From Multifurca ochricompacta (Eukaryota; Basidiomycota; Agaricomycetes; Russulales; Russulaceae), in NCBI GenBank assembly GCA_022496185.1, contig WTXG01000035.1, positions 186,001 through 250,000 of the forward strand: a stretch of 64,000 nucleotides of DNA. The letters run 5' to 3'. Below, piece after piece: positions 1 through 12,741 of the stretch. The notes under the pieces were generated by a model. That model did no database searches, was not told the origin of the DNA, and saw only the letters and a program-made list of their open reading frames with translations. The number at the start of each line of letters is the position of its first letter. Within the stretch, counting starts at the first letter, position 1. The translations under genes and the position numbers were made by a program.

Positions 1-2296
1 CCAGGCTGAGGCAATTCTTGACATCTCGAACGACGAGCATGACGCTGGCCGCCAAAGACCAATCGATATCGAGTACCTCCTCGCGCATGTCGTCCCATCG
101 TTGCTTACGCTTTCAGGTTTGTGGCGCCGGTGCAACATACGAGTCAACAGAGCAGCACTCTGATAGCCTAAAATGATAGCCTATCCGTTTTTGCAAGGTC
201 GTTGTCTGTTTCTCGCCAGCCGATTTGCGGACTTGCTTCGCGCAGACGTACGAGGACAGTATCTTGATGCCGCAGTGCAGGTCATCGAGTCGAACGAGAC
301 CGAAGTACCCTTCAAAGTCTCCGCGGTAAAGGCCATCCAGCAGTTAGTCGTTTGGCACACACTCGAAAATCTGCTATGTTGACATCTCTGATACAGTTTT
401 GCCCGTTTTATCTCCGAGGCTCAATCGGCAGTAATACTCCGCATAACAAGAGACCTAGGTCCATTCCTGCTAGAAACGTCGGAAGACACTTTGTCTCTTG
501 TGCTGGAGACGATAGCTGTATTGTCACAAATTGACAATGGCTCATGGTATACGACGGACCTGGCTGGAGCACTTACTACTGCACTGTTGGATGTCTGGCC
601 GAAGAACATCAAAGGTTTGTCTTGCCGCCATTTGATACAACTGCTTATATCATTTCACCCGCCAGATCCAATATTTTTGTCTATCCTCAACGACGTTTTG
701 CTTTCGGTCGCAAGCTCAAAGGTACCTGGTGTGTACGAGACCACCGTCAAACAAGCATTACCGAGGCTTACGGCATCGATGGGAAATGCGAGCGTGAACG
801 AGTCATGGGTCGCTTCGTCGGCGCTGGAGCTCATTGGTAGCATTTGTCGAGGTGCCCCAGAGGCTGGTCTGGGCGAAGGGTTTTTCGCTGCGATTGCACA
901 GAGTGTATTTGACTGCCTCAAATTTGCGGAGGATCGTGACGTCCTGCAGGTGCGCATCTTTTGGGGTACGCCGACCTGAGGTTGTCTGAACACGTATCCC
1001 TAAAGAACGGTGTTTTGCTCCTGACGCTCGTCGTGCGCAAGGACGTTGGTCAACTCCTGTCCTGGACGCACGTGGACGGTCAAACGGGTCTTCTGCATGT
1101 GCTGACCGTCATCGCTCGCTTATTGCAGAACCAAGACGAGTCGGGTGGGCTCGTGATCGGGGACCTGATCATTCACCTCTTCCGGCGCGCTGGAGAAAGT
1201 GTGCTGCCCGTACTGCCGGACCTTCTTCAAGCAATGCTCATACGGATGCTGACCGCTCAGACGGCGACCTTCCTACAAAGCCTGATCATCCCGTTCGCTT
1301 TTTTGATTTACAATCACCGCGACGCTGCGCTCGATCTACTTGAATCGACGCGCATTGGTGAGGAAGGCCGCTCGGGGCTAGACGTGCTGCTGAATACGTG
1401 GTGCGAGAACGCGGCAACTTTCCAAGGGTTCTGGCCGACGCGGATCAGCGCTCTCGCGCTATGCACACTATTACGTTCGGAGCGACCTTCGCTGCAGGCA
1501 ATCATCGTCAAGGGTGACATTATCATCACGGCTGCAACTAAGAACAGTGAGTTTGCTTTACTTTTCTTCCTCCGTCAGGTGTATATGCGAATTACTGATG
1601 CTTTTTTTTTTGGCAGCGATCATGACACGTTCGAAGACGAGGGTTGGTGAGTGGACAACTTGGGAGGCTCGAGGGCGTTGTTGTGTTGACATCGTGTCAT
1701 GTACAGAGCCTCCTCAATTCACCAGAGTGACGTTTCCAGTCAAGGCGCTCAAGCTTCTGCTACACGAGTTACAGACAAACGGTGAAGCTGCGACCCTAGA
1801 AGCACCTAGCGCTCCGCTTGGCACTGAGTCGGATGATGGCGTAAGTACCGATCCCTGCAGAATCCCGCTTCCCGCTGATAATTGGCTATGTTCGTCCCCT
1901 CCGTCCTAAAAAAAAACCGAAGGACTCGGATTGGTCCGATGAAGAAAGGGTAAAGGAGGACAGGTTCGCGTTCCTAACAGATTTTATGGGTGGGCGCGGC
2001 CCATCGTTCGACGGCGACGACGACATACTGGCGAGCAACGATGATGAAGATCTCCAAAAGGATCCAGTTTCGCATATTGACCTTCGCGTGAGTTCCTCTC
2101 GAACCTACTTTTTGCCCAACTGCTAACTGGGTGGGGGCCGTTCTTGTTTCTGGATTTTCTGTAGGCACATGTTACTACATTTATTCGAGAGAGTGGGGTT
2201 CGTGACGCAGATGGGTTCGGTGTGCTGGTTGGTCAACTCAATGCGGAGGAAATAATTATCGTGCAACGTGCGTTGCAGGAGCAGAAGGAGAGTTGA
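1..2296 (+). CDS. KAP114: Importin-9 / Kap114-type karyopherin, 3' part of gene (5' end outside window)
   Basis: Nuclear import receptor of the importin-beta superfamily; family members carry histones and TBP through the nuclear pore. The C-terminal half of a HEAT-repeat solenoid is visible over several exons. One exon at about 440-615 reads ...SLVLETIAVLSQID, matching the 'LVMETL' helix of importin-9. The long exon at about 950-1550 matches the importin-9 stretch with LLHVLTVIARLLQNQ, an FLQSLIIPFAFL helix and a VKGDII end. The last exons encode the family-typical DPVSHIDLR segment (about 2060-2090) and finish QLNAEEIIIVQRALQEQ before TGA at 2294-2296. Several short introns are needed (for example about 115-170, 345-395, 605-660, 1550-1615 and 2090-2163). 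The exact junctions are my inference. The N-terminal half lies upstream of base 1. Confidence 0.85.
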
Positions 2297-2903
2297 AGGT
2301 TTGTGGGCGCTAGTGGTAGTAGTAGTAGACACCAGCAGCTTGGTTTATCGTCTCGTAGTTGGATGTTTTTTGTATTTCGAACCTGTGAACATGAATCGGA
2401 ATGGCACCCTGCGCTTTTTCTCTGATCTCTGATGTCCTCCTGTCGGAGTTTTGCACTTTGTTTTTCCCTGGCTCCCTGATATTGTGGGTGATTCATTAAG
2501 AGAGAATGGAAATTGATTTTTTGATCTCTATCAGACGACGATACATAGGGATATAATGAAAAAAGAAAAAAATGTTCCATGGAATTGTCGACATGCCGTG
2601 TCCTCAAGAGGCGTCGACACGACACTTCCTAGCCTGGAATTCCCTCTCGAGATAACAGGGACTACGGAGAGTCACTGGCACTGTCAACGACGGTGGAAGA
2701 GAACTAACATCGAGCAGCGTGGCATTAATCTCTGGGGTTTTTTTTTTCAACACAATCCAGGTGCCCTTTTATAAGCCCAATAATAATTCCCACGGTTTGG
2801 CCGAATGGTCACCGGTGAGCCGGAGCCGGAGCCGGAAGAGCGAGCGAAAGAGGGACTACAACCAACAACCCAACCAACCCGAGCGACGCAAACTCAAGAA
2901 AAA

Positions 2904-4073
2904 ATGCTACGGGCCTATGTTTTACAAGGTTTGTAACAAAATAAACATCTCTACTCCCATGATGTTTAAATGCAATTTCAGGCTCGAGAGCAGCAGCAAC
3001 AGCAATAGCAACAGCAACAACCACAGTTGCTTCTTCGTCATCGCGCGGCAGCCTACTCCACACGACCGCAGTCCTGAGCGTAGAGTCGGCACGGAAACGA
3101 CAGTCACGTCTGACGAAACAAAAGAATCTTGCGAAGCGCGAAGAACTTCAGAAAAAAGCAGCTGCTGCACGGCCACATGTCGTCCTGGGTACCATCGTGG
3201 GTGACGACTCCAAATGGGCTTCATGCGATCTCGCGCGGGTGCTTGTACAACCTGAAGAACTCTCCCCTGATGCGCCGTCACAGACCGTGGATCCCCCCGC
3301 AGCCGCCGGCGCGAATGGGAATGGGAACGGGAACGGGAACGGGAACGGGAATGGGAATGGGAATGGGAATGTACAGGTGCCTCCTCCCTCTTTGGCGTTC
3401 GGTATAGGCGAGCGGGAACGTCGGATGCTCTTTGAACATCTTCCTTTGCTCTCTGCGGATATGAGTACGCGCAGGGAGATGAATGCGATGCAGAAGGTGA
3501 TGAAGGTGGAAGAAATGACGGCGTATCATGAGAAAGAGTTGGCTGCAGGTATGGTTCAGGCGAATTTGATGGCCAAGCTCGTCGATTTGCGGAATTCGAA
3601 CGCGGGGGGTATTGCGTTTGAGAACCGAAAGAGGATCATCGAGGCTTTCTCTGAATCAGGGAAACCAAACGATACTGGAAGGACAGAGGTGCAAGGTACG
3701 TGTGTGTTGTGTGTGGGTGTGTTCGTCTCCCCGATCTTCTGCTGGCAGAGTGGCGTTGGGGGGGGAGACAAGTACTCTCCGCTTGCTTTCTTTCACACTT
3801 TCTATCAACGCGTCTGATTTTGATTTTTTTTTTTTTTGCCCTCCTATCAATATCTTGCTAGCTGCGCTCCTGACCCTTCAAATACGTAATCTTTGGAACC
3901 ATCTTAACCAATTCAAACGAGATATTGCGAACCGGAGGAGCTTACGCCGGCTCATCCACCAGAGGGCCAAGCTCCTAAAATATTTGAAGCGCACGAACCG
4001 AGATCGGTATGAACGCGTTTTGGAACGACTTGGACTCGAACCTGGCGCAGTTGAAGGTGAACTGGTCGTCTAG
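2904..4073 (+). CDS. MRPS15: Mitochondrial small-subunit ribosomal protein uS15m
   Basis: Component of the mitochondrial 37S ribosome. Three exons (2904-2928, 2982-3695, 3862-4073) join in frame to 316 aa. The N-terminus is rich in Ala, Arg, Ser and Thr and lacks acidic residues, as expected for a mitochondrial targeting peptide. The S15 domain lies at the C-terminus: helix LLTLQIRNLWNHLNQFKRD, then RRSLRRLIHQRAKLLKYLKR and a final RYERVLERLGL. That order of helix, basic loop and helix is the S15/MRPS15 signature. The protein is far longer than bacterial S15 (about 89 aa), as in fungal uS15m proteins, which carry long N-terminal extensions. A low-complexity Asn-Gly run is encoded by a GGGAAY microsatellite at 3313-3370. 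It follows the importin gene by about 600 bp in the same direction, apparently as a separate transcript. Confidence 0.88.
3313..3370 (+). repeat. GGGAAT/GGGAAC microsatellite coding for Asn-Gly repeats
   Basis: About nine hexamer units of GGGAAC or GGGAAT lie inside exon 2 of the uS15m gene and encode alternating Asn-Gly. Unit length is a multiple of three, so length changes keep the frame. It sits in the linker between the targeting peptide and the S15 fold. Confidence 0.9.
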
Positions 4074-5161
4074 AAGTCGTTTTTTTTAAATTCCTCGCTT
4101 TGTCACTACGTTCTTGTCCGTGTCATCAAAATACATTAATCATTTAGGAACATTTATTTCCCTGGTGAAAACTGATTGTGAAAGTCGTGCAGCCCAGCGC
4201 GAATTTTCAACACAAAGAAAAAAGGGCTAGCGACAGCTGCAGTGAGGCATTAATGTCGCGATTGATAGCGGTCGTACTTTCGCTTAATCGCAATGTACAA
4301 TGATACTATACGAAATGGTGCCACCCCTACAACTCTACTTATCCTCACTCACCTCACATGATACACCACCACAATACACTACCACAATGTTATCTCGCCG
4401 GTTGATTGGCTTTCCCTTGGTTATGTGATGGAGAAAAAAAGTCCCCCCAAAGCTACACGCATCATAACTCGATTCTTAATGCTAGATCAAATATTATTTA
4501 CAAAATAACAGCCGAGAACAATGCGCCCCTAATTTAAATTGCTTTCAACGCAACAGGGTTACTAGTAGTCCCGAGGTCACCTGTGGGTGTGCAACCTACG
4601 GAGGGCTCTCTCTGGCTTCACCTCAGTCGTGGAAGGCCTTCACAGAAATATATTGATGCACACTTGGATACTGAACAACGGAAAAGGAAAAATGCGATAG
4701 GCACATTTGCATGCTTCTCTGCTTGTCGTAACATCTAGACCCCTGTGGAGATTTTTCTGATTCAAGATGTGATGGGGGTTTTTTTTTTATAGTCTTTGTC
4801 TCTTTGTCTCACTGCTGCATGATGTACGCATGAAGAACACGAAGCGATCGCCATTGGCTAGCACCCAGTGGGTCAAAGCGACTTCTTTCCTACACAGAAC
4901 TGGGGTCAGTCAATTATCATCTTGAAATGTGCCCCCCCTCCTCCGGAGGGGTGAGGGGAGGTCGTATCTCAGCCCTGCTGTGAACGGACAAAACAAGCCT
5001 CACAAGCAAGGCAGACTTTCTTTTCCAAGCCCCAAGTCCACCATAAAAAGACGGTGCTCCGTCCACATTTCTCTTCATCACACATATTCCAACCCTCCCC
5101 CCGCACTTGCCTACCACACAGTCTCCCCAGAGCCCCCTCTCCTCCACAGATTTTTTTACCC
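4074..5161. other. Intergenic, no gene recognised
   Basis: Downstream of uS15m there are T-runs (4080, 4770) and pyrimidine-rich stretches. The last 200 bases (4950-5160) are C-rich and probably hold the promoter and 5' UTR of the zinc-finger gene. Short reading frames at 4917-5165 overlap on both strands and look like chance. Confidence 0.6.
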
Positions 5162-6994
5162 ATGAATTACTTCCACACCGTTGATCAATTCCTGACCTCC
5201 TCGGGGTGGTCAGATTTTTCTCTCGAGCAAGGAGAGGTTACCCAATTCGCCAACTGGTCCCAACATGAGGAGATCAGCCCCAATGCTTTTTTGGAGGGTC
5301 CAGTAAGCGCAATGTTTTCTTCCCGGCTATGAGAGGTCATTCACGTTTCGGCGTCACAGGACATTCTTTGGGATCCGATGACTGCAATGGACCCTAATGT
5401 CGGTGTAGACTCCTATACCCACCCTGGGGTCGCACCAGCCCCCGTCGCGCACAGCGACGATGACAACCTACTCGCCTATATGGATCCGGTGAGCACATAA
5501 CTATTCAGTTGCCCCCCCGACCGCGAATGTCTACTCACTTTCTGTTCTTGCACCACGCAGGACTTGGCTTCTTGGCTCACGCCAGTGCCTCGTATGTTTC
5601 AGCTTTCATCTTCGCCCGATATCACCCGTGTTCATCCGGGACCAACAGCTCTTGTGGACACAAATTCGATCCCATCGCTGCAGAGCGATGTGCCATATAT
5701 CCCCTTCCCTGAAACGTCGTGGATGATATGACTTATGATGTGAGTGTCGAATGGCGCAATTCGAAGACATCCAGCTCACCTTGGTATCTCGCAGGCCCTA
5801 TTATCCAGCATGGTATCATCCTACTTTGCCGGGGAAGGGAATATCTTGGAGCCAGTCGCACCAGTTCGTGGTGCGGCTTCGCTTGACGGCGTGGACATAT
5901 TGGGAACCGAGTCGTAAGTGTCCTCTCCACTGCTTTTCCACTTACCAGAATCATGCGTTCGCCTTTGCTGACAACTGGCATGCAGATACCCGGCTGCAGG
6001 GGGCTCTGTCCAGCTTGGCGGTCCAAGTCTCAGCGCGCCGGTTGCGACGCCACCCCCGGTCGACAGGAAGGGGACGGTCCTCAGTAAACGCCCACGGGGA
6101 CCAGGGGACCCCGATGACGACAATTACCAAGAGGCCAGCGGCTATGAATCACGCCCCCGGAAGAGGGCTAAAGGCGGGGCGACTCCCCTTGGGGTCCTGG
6201 AAGCAGCGGTGTTCACAAGCAGAACCCGTCACAAACCTGCAACCAGGACCCCGACAAATACAAATGGTAAATCCGAGGCGGTGGGACGCGGAGCGGAGAG
6301 GCTCGCGGACAAGAACGCTCAGGGAGTTCACCATCAATTTCTGCCGGGGCCAAGTGTCCAGCAGGAGTCGGCGGGACTACTGTGTGGGGGACTTGTTTTG
6401 GGTCGAGGAGGGAGTGCAGGGAGAGGGGACGCAGCACCACATGGGCGAGACGGCGAAGGAGGGGCGGAGGTGGTCTATGGAGTAGAGGGCGGCGGTGAAG
6501 AGGACAGAAACGAGGGGCACACGATGGGTGAGCACTTCTGGATCCCCAAACGGTTGAAGGACAGACATAGGGCACTACTTTTGGCCACGAAGGCCGACTG
6601 GGACAGCCGGACTATCGGACAACTCAAATGTCGGCTATGCCCACGCGCCGGGTTTGGGACTTGGGAGGACTTCAAGAGGCATTGCGACACCATGGAGGCG
6701 CATCCCCTGTGCATCCATTTCTGCGACCGTTGTGGGGATTTCTTTGCGCGGGCCGACTCGCTCAAGCGGCACCAGAAGAGCATGCCGGACAGATGTATCA
6801 AAGTGACGCCTGGCATGGCCGAGGTCAAGCGCATAGAGACCACACGACTACACGAGGAGTTCAAGGGCCGGCTAGAGCGATGTCTGAAGACCGGAGAAGA
6901 GATAGGGAAACCATTTGCTGTAATCATCAGGGAGTTGTTTCCAGAGTCGTCGAAGAAGGGATGTAGGGAGCAGCAGGGTCGAGGCAAGTCATGA
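5162..6994 (+). CDS. C2H2 zinc-finger protein, basidiomycete-type putative transcription factor
   Basis: Several exons. Exon 1 (5162-5302) begins MNYFHTVDQF and exon 2 (5360-5488) joins in phase 0. A third exon starts at about 5561 and later ones at about 5796 and 5986. The middle is Pro/Ser/Asp-rich with a likely nuclear signal (PRKRAK, about 6160). The C-terminal exon carries a zinc-finger pair: CRLCPRAGFGTWEDFKRHC, then FCDRCGDFFARADSLKRH, followed by a conserved tail with TGEEIGKPFAVIIRELFPESS. This tail plus degenerate-finger layout recurs, from memory, in uncharacterised Agaricomycete C2H2 proteins. DNA binding is inferred from the fingers. The junction near 5700-5800 is unclear: the exon-3 frame reaches a stop at about 5730, so an intron must begin earlier or a base is wrong. 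Stop TGA at 6992-6994. Confidence 0.7.
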
Positions 6995-6997
6995 GGA

Positions 6998-8071
6998 AGC
7001 GCCATGACTGAAATCGTAAACCAGACGTTGTGCTCATACCCTTCTACCTTTTCCTTCTTCTTTCTTTCTTTTATGGTCTTTCTTCTCTACATTCGCCGAC
7101 TTTACTTGTTTGCGGTGCGATGCTATGGACAGTCGCCTCTTTTGCTCTAGTTGTTTGGGGTATTTGTACTACCTTTGTCTTGGTTTGGCTTCCATTTCTT
7201 CTAACTGCGTGAGTATATATATATTGTAAGATAGTTTAAATGAGTGTCCCGCACCGTACCTCCGTCCCATGTGCCAATATCGATTATCTGATCACTTGCA
7301 TGTAGCGAAGAAAAAAAAGGATAGCAGTTGAGGTCGGCAAGGCGAGTTAGCGGCTAGCCCCGAGAGCGATCACGAATGCAGGGGGCGGGGGGACCATCTG
7401 GAAAAAAAAGTCTATAAGATGAGGTAAACGGATATGAGCACAAACAATCGATTACAATCAAGAAGGAAGAAAGAAAAAAAAAACTTCTCTAATAACGCAA
7501 GCTTCGCAGCCATGATTAGGGCGTACAACGTAACAAGTTAAATATCCGTCTCCCACGCCGATATGCAGAACGGCTGGGATGGAGGGTGTGGCGATCACCA
7601 ACACGCACCGCATACATGAACAGATTGACTTGGTCCTTGACCACGACCAAGCACTCTCCTGCCACAGGCCGAGTATTCTACTATTGAATAAAGATGACGG
7701 GTCCGGCAAACATGCTCCAGTGAGATTCTACACGCTAGTCCGTTGGTTGGTCGGTTGGTTGGTTGACACCAGTGGTAGTGATAGGCGAAGGGAAGTGGGA
7801 TCGATTAGAAAGAGAGAGAAGCAGCCACTGCCCGTGTAACACCGAGACCAACGGCCCGGTCCCAATTTTGTCCTTAATCCTTTAACTTCAATTCGGCCAC
7901 TGGACAGCCGTCTTGGGTGGACTCAATTTGGTGATCATAATAACCTCATTTTAGTTAGTCCTACCCTTACATACACACGAGCGGAGTAACCAACGTTTTT
8001 AAATCAATAAAAAAAACAAAAACCAGCCCCCCTCCGCCCCCGCCCCATTCCCGGCGTCGCATCTCTTATTC
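6998..8071. other. Intergenic between convergent genes
   Basis: This stretch separates the 3' ends of the zinc-finger gene (+) and the TPR-like gene (-). T-rich sequence at 7030-7200, A-runs near 7380 and 7470 and a short GGTTGGTC tandem at about 7741-7765 are visible. I see no convincing coding potential. Confidence 0.6.
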
Positions 8072-11006
8072 TTATTCCGGCCTTCGCCTCTCAACACAAC
8101 TACCCGACAAAGCCACACCCTCGAGCTCCACCAACCACACTGCGGCAAGCCATGCAAGCACAATCTCAACGCGCGGGCCATGTAACTGTATATTAATCGG
8201 TAACGGTTTCACCCTCGCATTCTTTCCCCCACTACCACCACCACCACCGCCGGCGGCGAAAGAACCAGAGGAAGAAGAAGAGGAAGACAGGGAGGAGAGT
8301 TTCTTCTCCATCGCGCTCTGTTCTGCTCGCGCGCGTTGTCGCTCCATGACCGGTGCGAGAATGATGCGCGCGCTGTCTAGAGATTCTATGAGATCGATGC
8401 TCCCGCTGTGCGGCGGCGCGGGGGAGGCAGCTGGCGTTGGTGTCGCGCGGCGGGATTGCACCTGCGAGGGAGGAGCCAACTGCATTAGAGCCATTGTGGA
8501 TGCAGATGATCCAAAGCCAGAGCCAGAGCCAGAGCCAGAACCAAAGACAAAAGAAGACGTCGATGGCGCGAGCGGGTCAAACAGCGCCCCATTTGACATC
8601 GGGATCGGCGACTGCACCGTTGTGACGAAGAGGGGAGAAGGGGGAGGTGAAGATCCAGAACCCGAAGGTGGTGGCCGTGGTGGTGGCAGCGACGGTAGCG
8701 GCGGCGGTTCGATTGCGAGTTTTCCATTAGCATGACTCAGACCCTGACCAGTGCGTGCGCGCGAATGGGGCTGCACACCGACACGCCACCCACCCGCGAG
8801 ACGCTCGAGCGTCTCGACGAACTCGGCTTGCGCCATTGAGCGTGGGGGTAGAAAAACCGGGTATCCCTCTAGGCCGTCGACGACGGTAGCGGCCCGTACA
8901 AAGGCGCGAAGCAGCGCGGAAAAGTCACCCAGCATGAGTAAGCAGAGGAGCACGGAAAAGTGCGACTCGACGAGAAGCGGGTGGTACGTCGTGAAGAGTA
9001 CCGCTGAATCTGGAGGCGGAGCGGGGGGCAGGGTCCCGTGCGCGCCCGGTCGTAGGGCTTCAGAGAGTAGGAATGCGTATGCGGCGCGCTCAACGATGTC
9101 GTTATCGTCGTCCCCTTCATTGTCGGACGAGCGGGGTGGCGCAGGTGTCTCGAGGGCGTCAAAGTGTGCGAGGAAACGCTCGTGGTCACGTATGCTTTTC
9201 TTCAACAACGCCCCGATCTGCTCGCGAAACGCGCCATCCGCGAGCACGCCCCGGTACGCTTGAAGTTTGGGCCCATCGGTCCTGCCAAGTGGGCCGTCCG
9301 GGTTCCCGATCTCGACGCCGCCGTAACGTCCGTTCTGGATGTAGCATAGACGGAGCTCTGCCGCCCCCTCGGCCGAAATCCGTTTCCGAATGCCCTCTAG
9401 TTTCAAGATCTTCTCCTCGATAAGAAAGATGGCATTTTGGAGGTAAGCTGCGCCGCGGAGGAAGAGTAGCTGCGGCTCGATAGGCTCCGGAGCCTCGGGA
9501 AGGACAGATGGGTGGATTGGCAGTGTTTCGGCCTCAGATGCGTCGCCGCACCCATCCGCTTCACTAGTTCCGTTGGGGGGGGCTTGTCCATTCGACCTTT
9601 TCTTGCCTTCCTTTCTCCTCTTGTCACCTCTGCCTTTGCCATTTTGCAGGGAGTGGCTTCCACTGCGGTGAAACGAACGAGCCTTGCGTAGAGCCCGTGC
9701 CTCCTTAAGCGCGTGGGTAAAGTCCTTAACGGCGGCACTGTACTCGTCTCGAAAGGTACGGACGATGCCTCGTGTGCGGAAAAGCTCGAGACGTTGGGGA
9801 TAAGCTTCGATGAGTTCATCAAGAACACGAGTCGTAGTAGATTCGGCGAGCTGCCTGCTCTTACCAGGTGAACATGGCCCGGGTGGATGGTGGAGATATG
9901 AGCACGAACCGAGAGGGTATCTTTTCATGGAAAAAATGGACATATTTGGCGTCTGCGTCATTCGGATCTTTGTGAAGACTGAGACGCGCCGGGATGAGGT
10001 CCTAGCGAATTAGGAAAACGCACCAAATTTGAGTACACGCTCCGCGATATCTTCAAAGACGCTGCCCCCTTGCATTACCATCACACTGGAGGCAATCTCA
10101 TCCGCCCTATACGCCGCGGCGAGCTTCTGCACTGCAAGTGCACGCAAGCGGTGAATTCGCATTGCAGACATGGCCACATTCCTGCCCCCGCCCGAGTCAC
10201 CCAGGGGACTCATACCCAGAGATTGGGCAAGAGCCCAAGGACTGCTGTGTAGATTTGGGCTGGAGCTGCCTCGTATGGACCCGAGGGCAGCAGCAGACAT
10301 CCCAGATGAAGCACGGACGGCAAGCTCAGAGGCCTCGTCTATGAGGCGACGGATGGTCGTGACAGAGCGGAAGACACCTGGATCAATCGGCGGAGGGATC
10401 GGTTTACCGGGGGGTGGTGCAGGTAGGGGTGGGTATGATATCGGGGAAAACGTTCGTCGCGGGGAGTCAGGAGGGGATGGATCTCCCAGACTCGGGTAGC
10501 CACGATCGCGCATGCGCGAGAAAGGGTGTTGTTGTTGTTGTTGGGAAGGAGGCGTCGGGGCCATGCGTGGCTCTGCCTGAAACGTTGCGGGGTCGGCATT
10601 GAGGATGAGAAGGGATTCAAGAAGCTCTATGGGGAGCTGAAGCCATGGGCCCTATTCTCTGATGATGCAGGAGGGCAATGACGGTCTAGCAGGGAAGACA
10701 TACATGGTAGGAGCTGATATAACGCCAATGTTTGTTGCGGCTGATGCGTAATACGAGTGGATTGGGTTCGTCATCTTCGGTAGGAGGTTTGGCGTCTCGT
10801 TCGCCTTTAGATTTGGCAGATTTCTTTGACTTTTTCTTTTTCTTCTTCTTCTGTGTACTGGTAGTACCTTCGACCAGTGACAAGGGTGTGTCGATGGGAG
10901 GTGACCTCGAGATGACCGAATTGATCAAAGACAGGTTTGTAGAAGGGGCCAACTCTGCAAGTCGCTCAAAATTTGCAGAAACAGGCTCATTGGATGTCTT
11001 GGCCAT
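8072..11006 (-). CDS. Large TPR-like fungal protein of unknown function
   Basis: At least four exons on the minus strand. Exon 1 runs from ATG at 11006 to about 10705 and encodes a Lys-rich patch. A phase-0 intron leads to an exon beginning GPWLQLPIELLESLLILNAD. That exon continues through a Pro/Gln-rich stretch and an Ala-rich helix (MSAMRIHRLRALAVQKLAAA) to about 10030. Two short introns (about 53 and 58 bp) flank a small exon encoding DPNDADAKYVHFFHEKIPS. The last exon holds the segment RGIVRTFRDEYSAAVKDF, which resembles tetratricopeptide helices, then long helical stretches. Its final third is low complexity (Pro, Gly-Ser repeats). No catalytic motif is visible. A scaffold role is only a guess. 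The protein is about 900 aa. Confidence 0.72.
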
Positions 11007-12741
11007 GAAAGACAGTTACAAAAGTGTGGACCTCTGCGCGTTCAAAATAAATCGAACAGTGACTCGCCGTGTCCGAGGCCCGTTAATCCGTTCATCCCCG
11101 CCCCGGAGTTTCCGGTTCAAAGACACAAACCACAAACCGACCGAACATCGACCTCAACCACCACCCACCACCCTCACCCGTGACGTCAACCGTTCTGGCC
11201 TTCAATTTTCATGCTTTTCTACAATTCGTAATTTGGGATTGGCATATCTGTCGTTCCGGAAACTCTGTCATAACGTATCTGCATCACTCCTCTTGTATGA
11301 ATGTGCGAATGAATCATTCGAATGTGATGCTCGGTCATGAAAGACATTTCTAGAGCATTCGAGCCTTATACACTCATCCTCAACTTTTCAGCGTCTCATT
11401 CTTGGTATAATTCGTACCCGCCGTTGACGTCTACTGGCCGATACCGATCTTGGGGCGGCGTTCCAGACATAAGAGGCACCATCTGAGCTCGTACCGCAAA
11501 ATGGTGTTGGGGCTGTCTTCGCTTTGCGCCTCTCTCTTACGAATCCATTGGACGGTCAAAGGCAACAAAATCTGATCACGGTGCGACTAAACCAAAGCTG
11601 CACATGGCCTGCACCACATCTGCCAACATGTCGAGCCTGTCAAGCCAAGTATGGTCATCGTTCCTTTTTTTTTCCAGCAGAAGCCGTCAGTCAACCAGCA
11701 ATACAAGGTAGACATCTCCCCCTCTCCCCATCATGCCGTATTTATTTCATCCCCGCAGTATCTGCCCCTGTGCTTAGATATCGCAAGCAATGAATGGAGG
11801 GGGAGGGGGGTGTTTACAGTCTTTGCGCTGTTGCTTCATTCCGTTGCCACTGGAGCCGGTATCCCCACTCTGGTCATCAGGCGAGGAAGAGATCCCCGTT
11901 TTTTTACTTTAAGGCTCTCACTTTTGATGGGGGTGGCAATTCATGGCCTCGGCCTCAGCTTGGACTCGAGATCGCGGCTCGTGCATAGCTCGGAGGTCCT
12001 TATCACACTGTGGCCATTTTAGGATCAAAGTTTAAAGCTCAAGGGTTCCAGGGCACCCCATCGGCGGCTGCTTCTGAACGTTAGACGTAATTCATCATTC
12101 AGGCATCGTTTCAGTTGCCCGTTCATTTATCCAGGTACCTTTTATAACCATTTCCATCCCCTCGCGGCCAGATACTTTTGGTCCTTTCTTCCTGATCTGA
12201 CCTCTGTCGTCACCGCGAAGTGCTTCTGACTCCCGGCCCTACCAAAACGGGTGCAAGGCGCGTTCCTTACGCGCTTACGCAAAAGCGCCATCAGCGTCCC
12301 CCCCCGTCACCTTAATCCGATTCGGGGCATAGTTGGCTGCTCAGGGCTCACTCTCTTTTCGCCGTCTGCTCGTTCAAACGCCCCGCCCAATTCCCGCTGT
12401 TCCTTTCGGCCGTGTTGGCAAAGTTGTGTGGAGAGGATAGAGAACCACCTAAGCGCGCTACAATTCAATGGCCCATGGCAGATGTCAACTTTTCCAACAC
12501 GATCTCGGCTCAGCACTGTGCGCAGTTTTCGGATGCAAAGATTTTTATGTCTTTTGAACTGGCCGCACTTTGGCAGCACCACCACATGAACTCTGTGCTG
12601 TGGTGCGATAGGGCTTGTAACGCGCTCATAAACCCCCCCCCCCCTCCCAGCCCTTCTCGTCAATCATCCCAAGTGACCTCGCCATTCATCTTTGAAAGGG
12701 GCTTTCATCAACGACATAACTGATTAGCTATTACTGCAACT
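11007..12741. other. Intergenic, divergent promoter region; no gene recognised
   Basis: 1.7 kb between the TPR-like gene (-) and thioredoxin (+). It must hold both promoters. CT-rich runs at 11700-11740 and a C-run at 12630-12645 stand out. Open frames here are short and have no recognisable motifs. Confidence 0.55.

Noticed and set aside
8346..9423. Long plus-strand frames opposite the TPR-like gene
   Set aside because: GC-rich shadows of the minus-strand exon, Arg/Ser-rich with no motifs.
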